From positions 62,001-126,000 of the forward strand of contig CANNCA010000003.1 in the NCBI GenBank assembly GCA_947503005.1: a DNA stretch of 64,000 bases, read 5' to 3'. Positions 9,064 through 19,105 of this stretch are shown one piece after another (within the stretch, counting starts at the first letter, position 1; the number at the start of each line of letters is the position of its first letter). The stretch is from an uncultured Flavobacteriaceae bacterium. GTDB taxonomy: Bacteria; Bacteroidota; Bacteroidia; Flavobacteriales; Flavobacteriaceae. The notes beneath the pieces are model-generated. The model was not told the origin of the DNA. It searched no databases and saw only the letters and a program-made list of their open reading frames with translations. The position numbers and the translations under genes are program-made.

Positions 9064-9840
9064 TTAATTTCCATTTAATTTGATGAATCCGCCATCAATC
9101 GGATAATCGGTTCCGGTTGCGAAAGAAGCCTCATCTGAACAGAGATAAAGTGCCAAATTTCCGATTTCTTCGGGAGTGCCCATTCGTCCTATCGGCTGTG
9201 TTTTTGATAGCTTTTCGAACATTTTTTCTTCTTCTCCCGGAAAATTATCCTTTAGATATCCATCTACGAAAGGTGTATGAACCCTACCAGGTGAAATACT
9301 ATTGCAGCGAATATTATACTCCAAATAATCTTTGGCCACTGAATAGGTCATAGTAAGTACCGCTCCTTTTGACATACAGTATGCGAACCTGTCTCTTATA
9401 CCCACTGTGGCGCCTATAGATGCCATATTCAAAATCACGCCTCCTTTATTCTTCATGTAGGGTATAACTGCGTTGATACAATTATAGACTCCTTTGACGT
9501 TTACCTGATACACCTTATCCATGTCAGCTTCCGTGGTTTTTTCCACATTGCCGATGTGTGCTATTCCTGCATTATTGATTAAGATATCGATGGATGAATC
9601 ATGCCCTATTTCATCTACGAGGGTTCTGACCTGATCCTGTATTGCCACGTTACAAGAATATGTATGGGCAGTACCCCCATCTTTTTCAATTTCAGATACA
9701 ACTAACAGTGCCTCCTCCTGTTTCAAATCAAAAATATGCACCTCCGCGTGGTTTCCGGCCAATGCCTTTGCTATGGCCCTACCAATACCGCTACCACCTC
9801 CGGTTACAATTGCTTTTTTGCCTGTTAAATCGAATTTCAT
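9064..9840 (-). CDS. Short-chain dehydrogenase/reductase (SDR)
   Basis: 258 residues, classical SDR. The cofactor motif TGGGSGIG is at residues 13-20, NNAG near 90, and the catalytic Ser plus Tyr-x3-Lys (AYCMSKGA) near 150-160; the C-terminus GTDYPIDGG is typical. A basic/acidic pattern after the second strand (IFDL) favours NAD over NADP. With the FAH-family gene downstream it fits a 2-keto-3-deoxy-sugar-acid dehydrogenase (inference). Gap to the next upstream gene is 36 bases. Confidence 0.92.
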   Translation of the reverse strand: MKFDLTGKKAIVTGGGSGIGRAIAKALAGNHAEVHIFDLKQEEALLVVSEIEKDGGTAHTYSCNVAIQDQVRTLVDEIGHDSSIDILINNAGIAHIGNVEKTTEADMDKVYQVNVKGVYNCINAVIPYMKNKGGVILNMASIGATVGIRDRFAYCMSKGAVLTMTYSVAKDYLEYNIRCNSISPGRVHTPFVDGYLKDNFPGEEEKMFEKLSKTQPIGRMGTPEEIGNLALYLCSDEASFATGTDYPIDGGFIKLNGN

Positions 9841-9876
9841 TTCTTATTAGCCTGTTAATATGCACTTAAATATAGT

Positions 9877-11307
9877 TCAGTTTTTTGGAATGGAATCGGA
9901 ACCAACAAACGAAGCCTGCAGTTCTTCATCAATACCAGAATCAATGAAGAGTGCTGGTTTCTCCTTTTGCAAATCTCGAAGCGCATCAACAGACATGGCG
10001 GTATTCCATAAATAAACTTGTTTCAATGCTTCCATTTTTTTCAGGACGGGGATACTTTGATCACCAATAGGCGTGTTATACACCTTCAACATTTTTAATT
10101 TGGATAATACTTTTAAGGTGTCCATTTCGACATCGGTTATTGGAGTTTGGTCAATTTCAAGCCATTCCAAGTTAGGGCAAGAGGCGAAGAAGTTCATTTC
10201 CTCTTGGCCGATAGGAAGTCCGCTGGCATCCAATTGAACAATATGTTCCGCAATGGATTGTAAACTTGTCAATTGTGCTAACCTATAGGTAGGTGATTTG
10301 TATAAATTGACACTTACAGCATTGATTCCAGCAGCAACACGGCGTATCGTAACATAATCGGAACTTAATCTCCGCAAAGTACTATCCGCAACAATTGGAA
10401 GCTTTGCCCATTTTTCCATAGGATCAGGCATCATCAATTCATTTATTAAATCCACCAGAGGTTCTGATGGTTCTAAATGCTGTATGCGTAGGGTGTCGGA
10501 TGCGCCTAACGAAATCCACCGTTCTAGAATTTGAATTTCATTCGGATCAAGAGGTTGTTTCCCTTCTGGCGGCATGTGTTCCTCATCTTCAAAGGGTAAA
10601 TGTAATCTACGGATGATTTCACTTTCTTGAGGATTTCCGGGAACAACTGTATTTCTTACCTCACCACCAGCTAAAAGATTATCTAGAGAAGTCATTAATA
10701 ATTCTCCTTTTTTCTTATTCGGATTATGGCAAGAAACACATTTCTTATCCAAAATACGCGCAACAACATCGTCGTAAATCAATGGGTTTTCAGGAATTTC
10801 AGCTTCTCTTTTCTCAATAGGAAGAGCCAAAAAGTCTTCCCCATGGGTCACCATACCGCCGTAATGTCCAGTAAAAATGATCAATCCAACCAATATTACT
10901 TGTAATGCTTTGTTGAAAATCGGTTTGTCGAATTGTATTCCTTCCAGCCAATACCAAACCGCAGCAAGAAGTGCCAACGCACCACCCAACCATTGATGCC
11001 AGAATAACAGTTCACCATTAGCACTGTTTTCTTGGCCAAGAAAAAACCCTGAAATCGCTGTCAACAAAGCGGTCAGCACTGAAAAGGTCAGTAATACTTT
11101 GGGAATCTTCTTATTCATCAATCCCAAAAACGCGCAAATCAGTAATAATACAATCGGGAAATGAATTAAGAGTGGGTGCCACCGTCCTACCCATGCTACC
11201 AGTCTGGGAAGCTCGATATACGATTCAAAAATCAAGCAAAATAAGAGAAACAAGGATAGCCCAAAAACTAAATAATCGACCCACCTATTTTTAAAATTTT
11301 TCGTCAT
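9877..11307 (-). CDS. DUF2231-type membrane protein with planctomycete-type cytochrome c domain and LRR-like tail
   Basis: 476 residues in three parts. Residues 10-150 hold about five membrane helices with the DUF2231-like WHPLLIHFPIVL. Next is a planctomycete-type cytochrome c domain with haem motif CVSCH at 190-194 and the family phrases GELLMTSLDNLLAGGE and MPPEGKQPLD. The C-terminal part (about 330-476) has short leucine-rich-like repeats. The haem side is expected in the periplasm. It is cotranscribed with DUF1501 (one-base gap) and DUF1549/DUF1553 proteins; electron transfer for an oxidation outside the cytoplasm is the likely role, but the substrate is unknown. Confidence 0.88.
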   Translation of the reverse strand: MTKNFKNRWVDYLVFGLSLFLLFCLIFESYIELPRLVAWVGRWHPLLIHFPIVLLLICAFLGLMNKKIPKVLLTFSVLTALLTAISGFFLGQENSANGELLFWHQWLGGALALLAAVWYWLEGIQFDKPIFNKALQVILVGLIIFTGHYGGMVTHGEDFLALPIEKREAEIPENPLIYDDVVARILDKKCVSCHNPNKKKGELLMTSLDNLLAGGEVRNTVVPGNPQESEIIRRLHLPFEDEEHMPPEGKQPLDPNEIQILERWISLGASDTLRIQHLEPSEPLVDLINELMMPDPMEKWAKLPIVADSTLRRLSSDYVTIRRVAAGINAVSVNLYKSPTYRLAQLTSLQSIAEHIVQLDASGLPIGQEEMNFFASCPNLEWLEIDQTPITDVEMDTLKVLSKLKMLKVYNTPIGDQSIPVLKKMEALKQVYLWNTAMSVDALRDLQKEKPALFIDSGIDEELQASFVGSDSIPKN

Positions 11308-11308
11308 T

Positions 11309-12772
11309 CTAGGCTAAAAGGTCTTTAATGACATTACCCGCCACATCGGTCAGGCGAAAACGGCGACCTTGATATTTATAAATGAGTTGTTCATGGTCTA
11401 GACCCATTTGATGCATCAAAGTAGCATGAAAATCATTAATGTGCACCGGGTTTTCCACCACATTATATCCAAATTCGTCAGTTTGCCCGTAGTTGAGACC
11501 AGGTTTGATCCCGCCGCCTGCCATCCAAATACTAAATGCTTTAGGATGATGATCACGGCCATAATTTTCAGGGTCGAATTTACCTTGGGCATAGTTTCCT
11601 CTTCCAAACTCACCGCCCCAAACTACCAAAGTATCGTCCAACATGCCACGTTGTTTCAAATCGAGTACCAGAGCCGCGGAAGCCTGATCGACATCTTTGG
11701 CTTGCCCCGCCATTTCATTGTGCAAATTGCCATGTTGATCCCAACCTTGATGATAGAGTTGAATGAACCGAACACCATTTTCCGCTAGGCGTCTTGCTTG
11801 TAACGCATTGGCAGCATAGGTACCTGGAACTTGGCAATCTTCACCGTATAAATCGATAATTGATTGGGGCTCTTTCGAAATATCCATCACATCGGGCACT
11901 GACATCTGCATACGATATGCCATTTCATATTGTGCTATTCTCGATTCTATTTCATCGTCACCGGTCTCCACATGGTGCAATTTGTTCAATGAGGAAACAT
12001 GATCCAACAAATGTCGCTTGTCAGATCTGGAGATTCCGTCAGGGTCATTTAAGTATAACACAGGATCTTTCCCTGAACGCAAAAGAACCCCTTGGTGCTT
12101 GGAATCCAAGAATCCACTTGACCAAAGTTTAGAATATAGTCCTTGACTGTTACCTTTTCCTCGTGAAGTTAACACTACGAAAGAAGGAAGATTTTTATTC
12201 TCACTTCCGAGTCCGTAGCTCAACCAAGAGCCCATACTCGGGCGACCGGATATTTGACTCCCTGTTTGAAAAAAAGTAATTGCCGGGTCGTGGTTAATTG
12301 CCTCGGTGTGCATGCTTCGTACTACAGTAATATCATCTGCAATTTTAGCGATGTGCGGAAAGAAATCGCTGATCCATGTTTGGCTTTGCCCATGTTGTTT
12401 AAAACCAATTTTTGGTGGCATCAACGGAAATTTATCTTGATTTGCCGTCATATTGGTCAAGCGCTGCCCTTTACGGATACTTTCGGGCAAATCTTCACCC
12501 ATGCGTTTTCTCAATATGGGTTTGTAGTCGAATGTTTCCAATTGCGACGGGGCGCCCGCTTGAAATAAGTAAATAATACGTTTGGCTTTTGGAGCAAAAT
12601 GTGGAATACCCAAAGGCTGTTCCAATGCCAAATCGTTAGATGCTCCTTTGAATAAATCAGGAATCAACAATGACCCTAACGCCAACGAACCTATACCAAC
12701 ACTCAATTGCGAAAAGAAATGCCTGCGATTGACTTTTAAAGGGTTCTCTGATTTGTCTTGCTGCTCCTTCAT
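11309..12772 (-). CDS. DUF1501 exported protein
   Basis: 487 residues. The N-terminus carries a twin-arginine-like signal (NRRHFFSQLSVGIGSLALGS, residues 15-34), followed by the DUF1501 body with the alkaline-phosphatase/sulfatase-superfamily-like features IIYLFQAGAPSQLETFDYKP and VVWGGEFGR, and the C-terminal DFHATLMHQMGLDHE. The family occurs almost always beside DUF1549/DUF1553 cytochrome proteins, as here: gaps are one base downstream and four upstream. No enzyme activity is established for DUF1501. Confidence 0.92.
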   Translation of the reverse strand: MKEQQDKSENPLKVNRRHFFSQLSVGIGSLALGSLLIPDLFKGASNDLALEQPLGIPHFAPKAKRIIYLFQAGAPSQLETFDYKPILRKRMGEDLPESIRKGQRLTNMTANQDKFPLMPPKIGFKQHGQSQTWISDFFPHIAKIADDITVVRSMHTEAINHDPAITFFQTGSQISGRPSMGSWLSYGLGSENKNLPSFVVLTSRGKGNSQGLYSKLWSSGFLDSKHQGVLLRSGKDPVLYLNDPDGISRSDKRHLLDHVSSLNKLHHVETGDDEIESRIAQYEMAYRMQMSVPDVMDISKEPQSIIDLYGEDCQVPGTYAANALQARRLAENGVRFIQLYHQGWDQHGNLHNEMAGQAKDVDQASAALVLDLKQRGMLDDTLVVWGGEFGRGNYAQGKFDPENYGRDHHPKAFSIWMAGGGIKPGLNYGQTDEFGYNVVENPVHINDFHATLMHQMGLDHEQLIYKYQGRRFRLTDVAGNVIKDLLA

Positions 12773-12776
12773 TGCA

Positions 12777-15119
12777 TTATTCTTTGGTTATGGTTTCGTC
12801 TAAATTGTAAATTACCTGGGCAGTTAACATTAACGCAGCTGTTTTTGCAGGATCAACATCCAATTGTTCGTACTCACCTATTGCGATTAATTTTTTAGCT
12901 TCCTCTAAATCATTTTCATACAACTTGACGGCATCATAATAGTAATTATTCAATGTCAACAATTCCTCTTCCTTTGGTGTTCTTACCAAAATGCGTTGAA
13001 AAACATTTTTTATTATTTCCGATTCATCTCCTTTTTCTGCTAAAGTACGTTGCGCCAAAACCCTTGCAGCTTCCAATACTTGAACATCATTTTGCAAGGC
13101 CAATGCCTGAAGCGGCGTATTGGTTTTTTGCCTACGGACCTCACAAAAATCACGAGTAGGGGCATCAAAAATGGTCATCGTTGGAGGCGGCAGCGTACGT
13201 TTCCAAAATGTATATAGCGAACGACGGTATAAATCTTCGCCCTCATCTTGCACGTAGTTGGTCAATACACCTCTATTCTCGCCGGCATTGGTTTCCGCCC
13301 ACAGTCCGGGTGGTTGATAGGGCTTGACACTCGGACCACCGACCTCATCATTTAACAAACCACTGGATGAAAGAATATAGTCTCGAATCATTTCTCCACT
13401 CATCCTAAACCGTGGAGCACGTGCCAGTAATCTGTTTTCGGGATCAGCTTTCTTAAGGTCAGGGCGCAATATTGACTTTTGTTGGTAGGTGGCTGAAAGG
13501 AGTATCTTTTTCAAAAGGTACTGGATATCCCAATTGTGTTCCATAAAATCTACAGCAAGCCAATCTAAAAGTTCAGGATGGGTCGGCAAGCTTCCTTGAA
13601 CGCCGAAATCTTCAGAGGTTTCCACGAGTCCTCGTCCGAAAAGCATTCCCCAAACACGATTTACAAAAACCCGAGCCGTCAAGGGGTTGTTCTTATCAAC
13701 AATCCATTTCGCTAAACCCAATCGATTTCTCGGCAATTCTTCAGAAAACGGATAAATAATTTCAGGCGTATCGGCAACTACCGAATCGGTGGGTTGGTCA
13801 TATTCTCCTCGGTTCAAGATAAAAGTTGTTTTTGGAGCCGAATCATTCATTACCATAACATTGATTTCTTGACCCCTATCTAGATTCACAAAATCTAATA
13901 CTCCGTCAACTTCTTTTGAAGTCAGCTTAATAAAGGGTGGGTCAGCAAAGAATTTTTGATTTTTTGCCTGAACGGCATCCATCTGTAAACCTTTTTCGTT
14001 TACTTGATTAAAAAAAGCAAAAAACTCGAAATAGTTTTCCTGCGAAATCGCATCATATTTATGATCATGACATCGTGCGCATTCTAAAGTAAGACCTAAA
14101 ATTCCTTTACCCAACGTGTTAGTTCTATCTAAAACATAATTGGTTCGATATTCTTCTTGGATTACGCCCCCTTCTTGGGTAATGGGATGGTTTCGATTAA
14201 AACCTGTTGCCAATACCTGTTCTTTCGTAGCGTTGGGCAACAAGTCTCCTGCCAATTGCCAAGTCAGAAATTCGTCATAGGGTAAATTTTTATTAAAGGC
14301 ATGAATGACCCAATCGCGCCAAGGCCACATGGTACGGTAACTGTCATCTTGATACCCGTGAGAATCCGCATATCTAGCGAGATCAAGCCATGACTGAGTC
14401 ATTCGCTCGCCATAAGCCTGGGTAGATAAAAACCGATCAATTGCTTTGGGTATAACCTCTTCGGATGGAAGGTCTAGCAACATTTTGGTCTGATCGATTT
14501 TTGGGGGCAAGCCGGTCAGGTCAAGACTTATTCTTCGAATCAAAATTTCTTTAGAGGCTCTTTCAGAAGGTTGAATATTGTTTTCTTCAAGCTTTTTCAA
14601 GACAAAACCATCGATTTCATTTTGGACCCAATCAGAATTTTCGATTTTCGGAACTTCCTTTTTTTCAGGGGAAAGAAAGGACCAGTGCTTTTCAAATTTT
14701 GCTCCTTGTTGAATCCATTTTTCAATCAAGCGCTTTTCGTAGGTGTTCAGACTTAACTTCGAATCGGCCGGAGGCATTACCTCATCGGGATTATCTGTTA
14801 CTATATGCCAGTACGCTTTACTTTTATTCGGTTTGCCAGCGACAAACGCATACTGACCGGGCGTTTCTTTTAATTCTTGAAAAGCCGATTCTTCCAAATC
14901 CAATCTCAAATTGGCCTTGCGTTTGTTGGCATCGGGACCATGACACGTATAACAATTATCAGATAAGATAGGTTTGATATGGAAATTGTAATCGACAGTT
15001 TCAGGTAGTTTCAAACTAGCATACTCGTCTTCTGAAATGCTGAAAAAACCCGATTTGAAAGCATAAAGTAATACTATCGCTAAAATCAGTATAACCGTAA
15101 TGTAGATGTTCTTCTTCAT
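12777..15119 (-). CDS. PSCyt1-DUF1549-DUF1553 cytochrome protein
   Basis: 780 residues from the ATG at 15117-15119, chosen over an upstream TTG because it opens directly into the signal/anchor helix (about residues 5-22). A planctomycete-type cytochrome c domain follows with CYTCH at 56-60. DUF1549 then spans roughly 150-360, including a second haem-like motif CARCH, and DUF1553 lies around 480-740 with [14 protein letters not shown] and [17 protein letters not shown]. It belongs with the DUF1501 gene (4-base gap) and the DUF2231-cytochrome gene. The 127-base gap upstream to yceI is the largest inside this run and could hold an internal promoter. Confidence 0.92.
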   Translation of the reverse strand: MKKNIYITVILILAIVLLYAFKSGFFSISEDEYASLKLPETVDYNFHIKPILSDNCYTCHGPDANKRKANLRLDLEESAFQELKETPGQYAFVAGKPNKSKAYWHIVTDNPDEVMPPADSKLSLNTYEKRLIEKWIQQGAKFEKHWSFLSPEKKEVPKIENSDWVQNEIDGFVLKKLEENNIQPSERASKEILIRRISLDLTGLPPKIDQTKMLLDLPSEEVIPKAIDRFLSTQAYGERMTQSWLDLARYADSHGYQDDSYRTMWPWRDWVIHAFNKNLPYDEFLTWQLAGDLLPNATKEQVLATGFNRNHPITQEGGVIQEEYRTNYVLDRTNTLGKGILGLTLECARCHDHKYDAISQENYFEFFAFFNQVNEKGLQMDAVQAKNQKFFADPPFIKLTSKEVDGVLDFVNLDRGQEINVMVMNDSAPKTTFILNRGEYDQPTDSVVADTPEIIYPFSEELPRNRLGLAKWIVDKNNPLTARVFVNRVWGMLFGRGLVETSEDFGVQGSLPTHPELLDWLAVDFMEHNWDIQYLLKKILLSATYQQKSILRPDLKKADPENRLLARAPRFRMSGEMIRDYILSSSGLLNDEVGGPSVKPYQPPGLWAETNAGENRGVLTNYVQDEGEDLYRRSLYTFWKRTLPPPTMTIFDAPTRDFCEVRRQKTNTPLQALALQNDVQVLEAARVLAQRTLAEKGDESEIIKNVFQRILVRTPKEEELLTLNNYYYDAVKLYENDLEEAKKLIAIGEYEQLDVDPAKTAALMLTAQVIYNLDETITKE

Positions 15120-15246
15120 GGGCGACAATCGAAAGAAGCCTCTGCAGGCTCATTCTTTAAATTTACTTAATTTTCTAAACAATGAACCATTTCAATTATC
15201 TGCCCGCAATACTCTTTTCAGTAATAAGACAATAGCAAGTTTGTAA

Positions 15247-15780
15247 TTATTCTTTCACAAAGATCAAATCAAAATTAACTGTGACATCATCGCCCACGAT
15301 AACCTGACCAAACATTGCCGTTGGCGGCTCTATTTGAAAATCTTTGAGGGCGATACCATATTCACCTGATATTTTAAGGTTATCATCTGAGGATTCTATA
15401 TTACCCGCTATTTCTACATCCACGGGTATTCCTGCAACAGTTAAAGTGCCGGATAATGTAGACTCTTCTTTTATTTCCTTCAGGACGAACATTACCTTTG
15501 GATGAGATTCTTTTTGTAATGCGTCATGCATTTTTTTATCCATGGTTGCACCACGCTCACTAATAATATCTGCGACCACGACTTCAAGAGTTATTTCTTT
15601 TGGAGAACTTCCTTCGACTATTAATGCCCCGGACATCGAATTCGCGGTGACGGTCCAATCATGAATTGTGGAGGTACCATCAATGGTGAGTTTGCTTTCT
15701 TGACTCAAGGTATAGGAGTCTTGGCCAAAACCTGTAGCTACAAAAAGGACAATAAAACTAATTTCCAATAATCTTATCAT
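15247..15780 (-). CDS. YceI-family periplasmic lipid-binding protein
   Basis: 177 residues from the ATG at 15778-15780; the upstream TTG adds three residues and is less likely. After a signal peptide (about 1-20) the protein shows the YceI lipocalin-like barrel: TIDGTSTIHDWT near residue 35, KKMHDALQKESHPKVMF in the middle, and GTLTVAGIPVDVEI. YceI proteins bind isoprenoid or other lipids in the periplasm and often accompany cytochrome modules. Gap to the Gfo/Idh gene is 20 bases. Confidence 0.9.
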   Translation of the reverse strand: MIRLLEISFIVLFVATGFGQDSYTLSQESKLTIDGTSTIHDWTVTANSMSGALIVEGSSPKEITLEVVVADIISERGATMDKKMHDALQKESHPKVMFVLKEIKEESTLSGTLTVAGIPVDVEIAGNIESSDDNLKISGEYGIALKDFQIEPPTAMFGQVIVGDDVTVNFDLIFVKE

Positions 15781-15800
15781 TTTAATCAATTTAATATGTT

Positions 15801-17099
15801 TTACAAAACGGGTATTCCCGGCCTAGGAATTTGGTAATTTCCATCTTCCAATGGAGCATTGGGCATTTTCGTATCCCAAGAAAATTCTGTCGGCACAATA
15901 CTTAAGTTGGACTCTTTTGCTTTTTTTAACTCGATTTGCTGTCCTGACTCAATGGCCATGCGCCCGAGTATTGTGGTCATTGTACTTTCTGCTCCATATT
16001 TGGTATTATTGACATAAGGTTTAGTTCCCAAAACAGCTCCAATAAAGACATCTTGTTCGATTTGTGAGGATGAGGAGTCGTCTTCATCACGATAGCGCCA
16101 AAGTACTTCTCCCCCATTATCAATAATTTGTAGCCGTTCATCCGCCCTTGCCTTGCTTCCTTGAATATTGAAACCCATGCGGTTCGCACAATTGTCCATC
16201 TGACGACATTGAACATGCAACTTTGTACCGTCACTATACTCAAATTCTGCATAATGGTGGTCAAATATTTCTCCGTGTTCTGGACCTTTAAGCATTGCCC
16301 TACCTCCCATTCCACTTGCCTTTATGGGATAGTCTTTTTTTATCCAATTGACGACATCTATTTGATGAATGGCTTGACCTGCTAATTGGCCACCCCATAA
16401 CCAATTGAAGTAGTGCCAGTTACTAATTTGGTATTCTAGTTCAGTTTGACTCGGTTTTCGAGGGTGAACTGTCGCCTTGCCCACATTGTAGTAGACATCC
16501 ATCGAAAGTATATCACCGATTTCACCGGAATGGATTTTCTTGACCATTTCATTGAGACCGATTTCATATCTTGACTGAAGGCCGACTACAACGTTCAACT
16601 TTTTTGTGGTAGCCATTTCACCAACATTGATTACTTTTCTATAACCTGGTGCATCAACCGCTAGTGGTTTTTCCATGAAAACGTGCTTGCCAGATTCAAT
16701 TGCGTATTCGAAATGATCAGGCCGAAAACCCGGAGGTGTACCCAAAATAACCGCATCACAGGAGTCAATCACGGCTTTGTAAGCTTCCAAACCTAGGAAT
16801 TGTCTTTCCCTAGGGACATCAACCTGAGCTGCAAATTCTTTTGAAACGAGTTGAAAACAATTGTCTAGTTCGTGTTGAAAGACATCGCCCATAGCAACCA
16901 ATTGAACAGATTTTGATGCTGTCAACGCTTGAAAAGCAGCACCAGTGCCACGCCCTCCACAACCGACCAGTCCCAATTTTATTCTTTCCTGCCCAAGAAC
17001 ATTTTCAGTGGCGAAAGACGGAAGTTGGCTAAAAACCAGTCCAGCGGCTACTGTTTTAGAAGTATTCTTGATAAAGGTTCTTCTCGTATTTTTTTCCAT
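15801..17099 (-). CDS. Gfo/Idh/MocA oxidoreductase with twin-arginine signal
   Basis: 432 residues. The N-terminus has a twin-arginine signal (RRTFIKNTSKTVAAGL), so the enzyme is exported folded with its cofactor. The Rossmann motif GLVGCGGRGTG begins near residue 42; EKPLAV near 150 is the family's conserved Lys-Pro site. Exported Gfo/Idh/MocA proteins act on sugars or sugar-like polyols, usually with tightly bound NAD(P). Placement in the same run as cytochrome proteins suggests that both act on a common extracytoplasmic carbohydrate (inference). Confidence 0.9.
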   Translation of the reverse strand: MEKNTRRTFIKNTSKTVAAGLVFSQLPSFATENVLGQERIKLGLVGCGGRGTGAAFQALTASKSVQLVAMGDVFQHELDNCFQLVSKEFAAQVDVPRERQFLGLEAYKAVIDSCDAVILGTPPGFRPDHFEYAIESGKHVFMEKPLAVDAPGYRKVINVGEMATTKKLNVVVGLQSRYEIGLNEMVKKIHSGEIGDILSMDVYYNVGKATVHPRKPSQTELEYQISNWHYFNWLWGGQLAGQAIHQIDVVNWIKKDYPIKASGMGGRAMLKGPEHGEIFDHHYAEFEYSDGTKLHVQCRQMDNCANRMGFNIQGSKARADERLQIIDNGGEVLWRYRDEDDSSSSQIEQDVFIGAVLGTKPYVNNTKYGAESTMTTILGRMAIESGQQIELKKAKESNLSIVPTEFSWDTKMPNAPLEDGNYQIPRPGIPVL

Positions 17100-17125
17100 C
17101 CGTAACTAAATTATATCCAAAAAAA

Positions 17126-18181
17126 CTACTCGTCTAGAACTGCTTGCCAAAATTTTTTTTGTTCTTCAGAAGAAGGTTGCACTGCCGGACTCACCAATCG
17201 AAACCCGATATAATTAGAGTCTGTGAACCACCAAAAACTTTTAGGTATTTGTGGATCTCTTTTCTGTAGTTTCAAACTTGATCCGGTTCTTGAAGCAGAT
17301 CGCAATTTGTCAGGAGTATCATCCCAAGAACCGCCTCGAAATACTCTGGGGTGAATTACCATAGGTGTCGCCCATGGGTTTTTGGCCCCTAAAGTTGAAT
17401 AGGCGTCCTCCTTAAATTCATCTAGTGTCCATTCAGCGGCATTACCATGCATATCATATAAGCCCCAGGCATTAGGTTTCTTCGTACCTACTTTGGCGTA
17501 TACATTGTTCGAATTAGCACGGTAAACCGCATATTCGTTTAAAAGGGCGGGGTCATTACCAAAACTATAGGCGGTGGCACTTCCAGCTCTCGCAGCGTAT
17601 TCCCACTCTGCCTCTGTTGGAAGTCGATAGAATTTTCCGGTTACCGTACTCAACCATTTACAATATACCAAAGCTGAATAGGTTGACATGCTTACGGCTG
17701 GATATCCTTCTTTGCCCATGCCATAAGATGGGTCTTCATAGGGCGGACTGGGTCGTGTTATCGCATCGACCTTCATTACCTTGTCATTCTCAAGTTTGAC
17801 GAAAAGCTCTTTATTTTGTTTAAAGAACAATTCAAATAGTTCCCAAGTGAGTTCGTACTTGCCGATATAAAAAGCATCTAGCTCAACCTCCCTCACGGGA
17901 CCCTCATTTTCTCTGCGGTTTTTCTCGGAGGCCGGACTCCCCATCATAAACTTGCCCTTGGGAATACCAATCATTTCAAACGAAAATACCGTTCCGGGCA
18001 CCGTTTCCGTATAACTTTTTTCCTTTTTAATTTCGAGATTGTTTGAAGCCTGCGTGATTTTGTCTGTGGAAGAATTATCTTTTTTAGTAATACTGGATGC
18101 CGATTTACAGGCTTGGTTAAAAACTAGCATACCTGCCAAAACATAGAGGTACAAAGTAATTTTTTTATCGTTGATTGTCAT
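17126..18181 (-). CDS. SUMF1/FGE-sulfatase-domain lipoprotein without FGE cysteines
   Basis: 351 residues from the ATG at 18179-18181 (a TTG one codon earlier is less likely). A lipobox-like signal ends at Cys25. The SUMF1 domain runs from GIPKGKFMMGSPASEKNRRE to GFRLVS near the end, with YRLPTEAEWEYAARAG in the centre. Genuine formylglycine-generating enzymes need two cysteines near the C-terminal RGGSW; here the segment is RGGSWDDTPDKLRSASRTG, without any Cys. So it is unlikely to mature the sulfatase at 4585-6180. It is a paralogue in fold of GldK. It heads the eight-gene run ending with the FAH gene. Confidence 0.85.
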   Translation of the reverse strand: MTINDKKITLYLYVLAGMLVFNQACKSASSITKKDNSSTDKITQASNNLEIKKEKSYTETVPGTVFSFEMIGIPKGKFMMGSPASEKNRRENEGPVREVELDAFYIGKYELTWELFELFFKQNKELFVKLENDKVMKVDAITRPSPPYEDPSYGMGKEGYPAVSMSTYSALVYCKWLSTVTGKFYRLPTEAEWEYAARAGSATAYSFGNDPALLNEYAVYRANSNNVYAKVGTKKPNAWGLYDMHGNAAEWTLDEFKEDAYSTLGAKNPWATPMVIHPRVFRGGSWDDTPDKLRSASRTGSSLKLQKRDPQIPKSFWWFTDSNYIGFRLVSPAVQPSSEEQKKFWQAVLDE

Positions 18182-18282
18182 CAATTCAGATTTTCTTTAA
18201 ATGTATTAAATATTTTATTGCCATGGCTAGAGGTGGTATTCAAGGCACAAACCAATTCTTACGAACTTTTTACAAATTGTTC

Positions 18283-18290
18283 TAAATTTG
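18283..18290 (+). promoter_or_regulatory. -7 box upstream of the DUF2807 gene
   Basis: TAAATTTG is a perfect TAnnTTTG match, 50 bases before the ATG at 18341. No clear -33 element was found, so the call is tentative. Confidence 0.4.
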
Positions 18291-18340
18291 GTATACTTCA
18301 TGATTAAATACATCGAATCAAAGAATAAATTAAGAACATT

Positions 18341-19024
18341 ATGAAAAAATACCTTGTTTTCTTAATCTTGACATTTGTCACATTTACCGGTTTAGCGCAA
18401 CGGGAAACTACAAAAGACTTAGAACCCTTTACCGAAATTAAGGCGTTTGACCGAATCCAAACGATACTCATAAAAAGCAATGAAGACAAAGTGGTCATCA
18501 GTGGTGATGACCAAGATGACGTCAACATTTCAAACAAGGGCGGACTTCTGAAAATTCGGATGGAATTTGAAAACCAAATGGACGGGGACGACGTCACCGT
18601 AAAAGTTTATCACACCGAAACGTTGACTTTAATCGACTCCAACGAAAATGCTGATATCACCTCTGAAGATATCATATCTGGTTCAGAGGTCAAGATAGCG
18701 GCCCAGGAGGGTGGAAATATCACTTTGAAAATAGATATCGAAAATCTTTATGTAAAATCGACGTCGGGCGCCGAAGTTACACTAACCGGAATTGCAAACA
18801 AACAGGAGGCAGTTGCCAATGCGGGTGGTAAGGTACTTAATGACGAATTGAAAACAATGGATACCAAAGTAACCGTAAACGCGGGCGGAACGGCTAGGGT
18901 AAACGCAACAGATAAAATGGATGCAAGAGTCAGAGCTGGAGGTTCCATTTATATTTATGGCAATCCCAAAGATTTAAAACGGGATAAGGTATTTGGAGGA
19001 AAAATAAAAGTAATGGATGAGTAA
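18341..19024 (+). CDS. Secreted head-GIN/DUF2807 adhesin-like protein
   Basis: 227 residues with a signal peptide (about 1-19) followed by repeated short beta strands with alternating small residues, such as AGGTARVNATDKMDARVRAGG, the parallel-beta-helix style of the DUF2807 (head GIN) family. These proteins are exported and are named after putative autotransporter adhesins, but function is unproven. It is a single gene between two minus-strand groups and shares a terminator with the LRR gene that converges on it. Confidence 0.85.
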   Translation: MKKYLVFLILTFVTFTGLAQRETTKDLEPFTEIKAFDRIQTILIKSNEDKVVISGDDQDDVNISNKGGLLKIRMEFENQMDGDDVTVKVYHTETLTLIDSNENADITSEDIISGSEVKIAAQEGGNITLKIDIENLYVKSTSGAEVTLTGIANKQEAVANAGGKVLNDELKTMDTKVTVNAGGTARVNATDKMDARVRAGGSIYIYGNPKDLKRDKVFGGKIKVMDE

Positions 19025-19060
19025 GCTTAAAACCAGTTCTTTAACTAATTCACCCTAAAA

Positions 19061-19085
19061 AAAGGAAGCGCAATAGGCTTCCTTT
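19061..19085 (-). terminator. Terminator between DUF2807 and LRR genes
   Basis: A 9-bp stem (19061-19069 with 19077-19085) and seven-base loop. On the minus strand the stem runs straight into a run of seven T, the classic intrinsic form, so it mainly serves the LRR gene at 19106; it may also stop the plus-strand gene. Confidence 0.75.
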
Positions 19086-19105
19086 ATGGTGTGTACCACA
19101 TGTTA

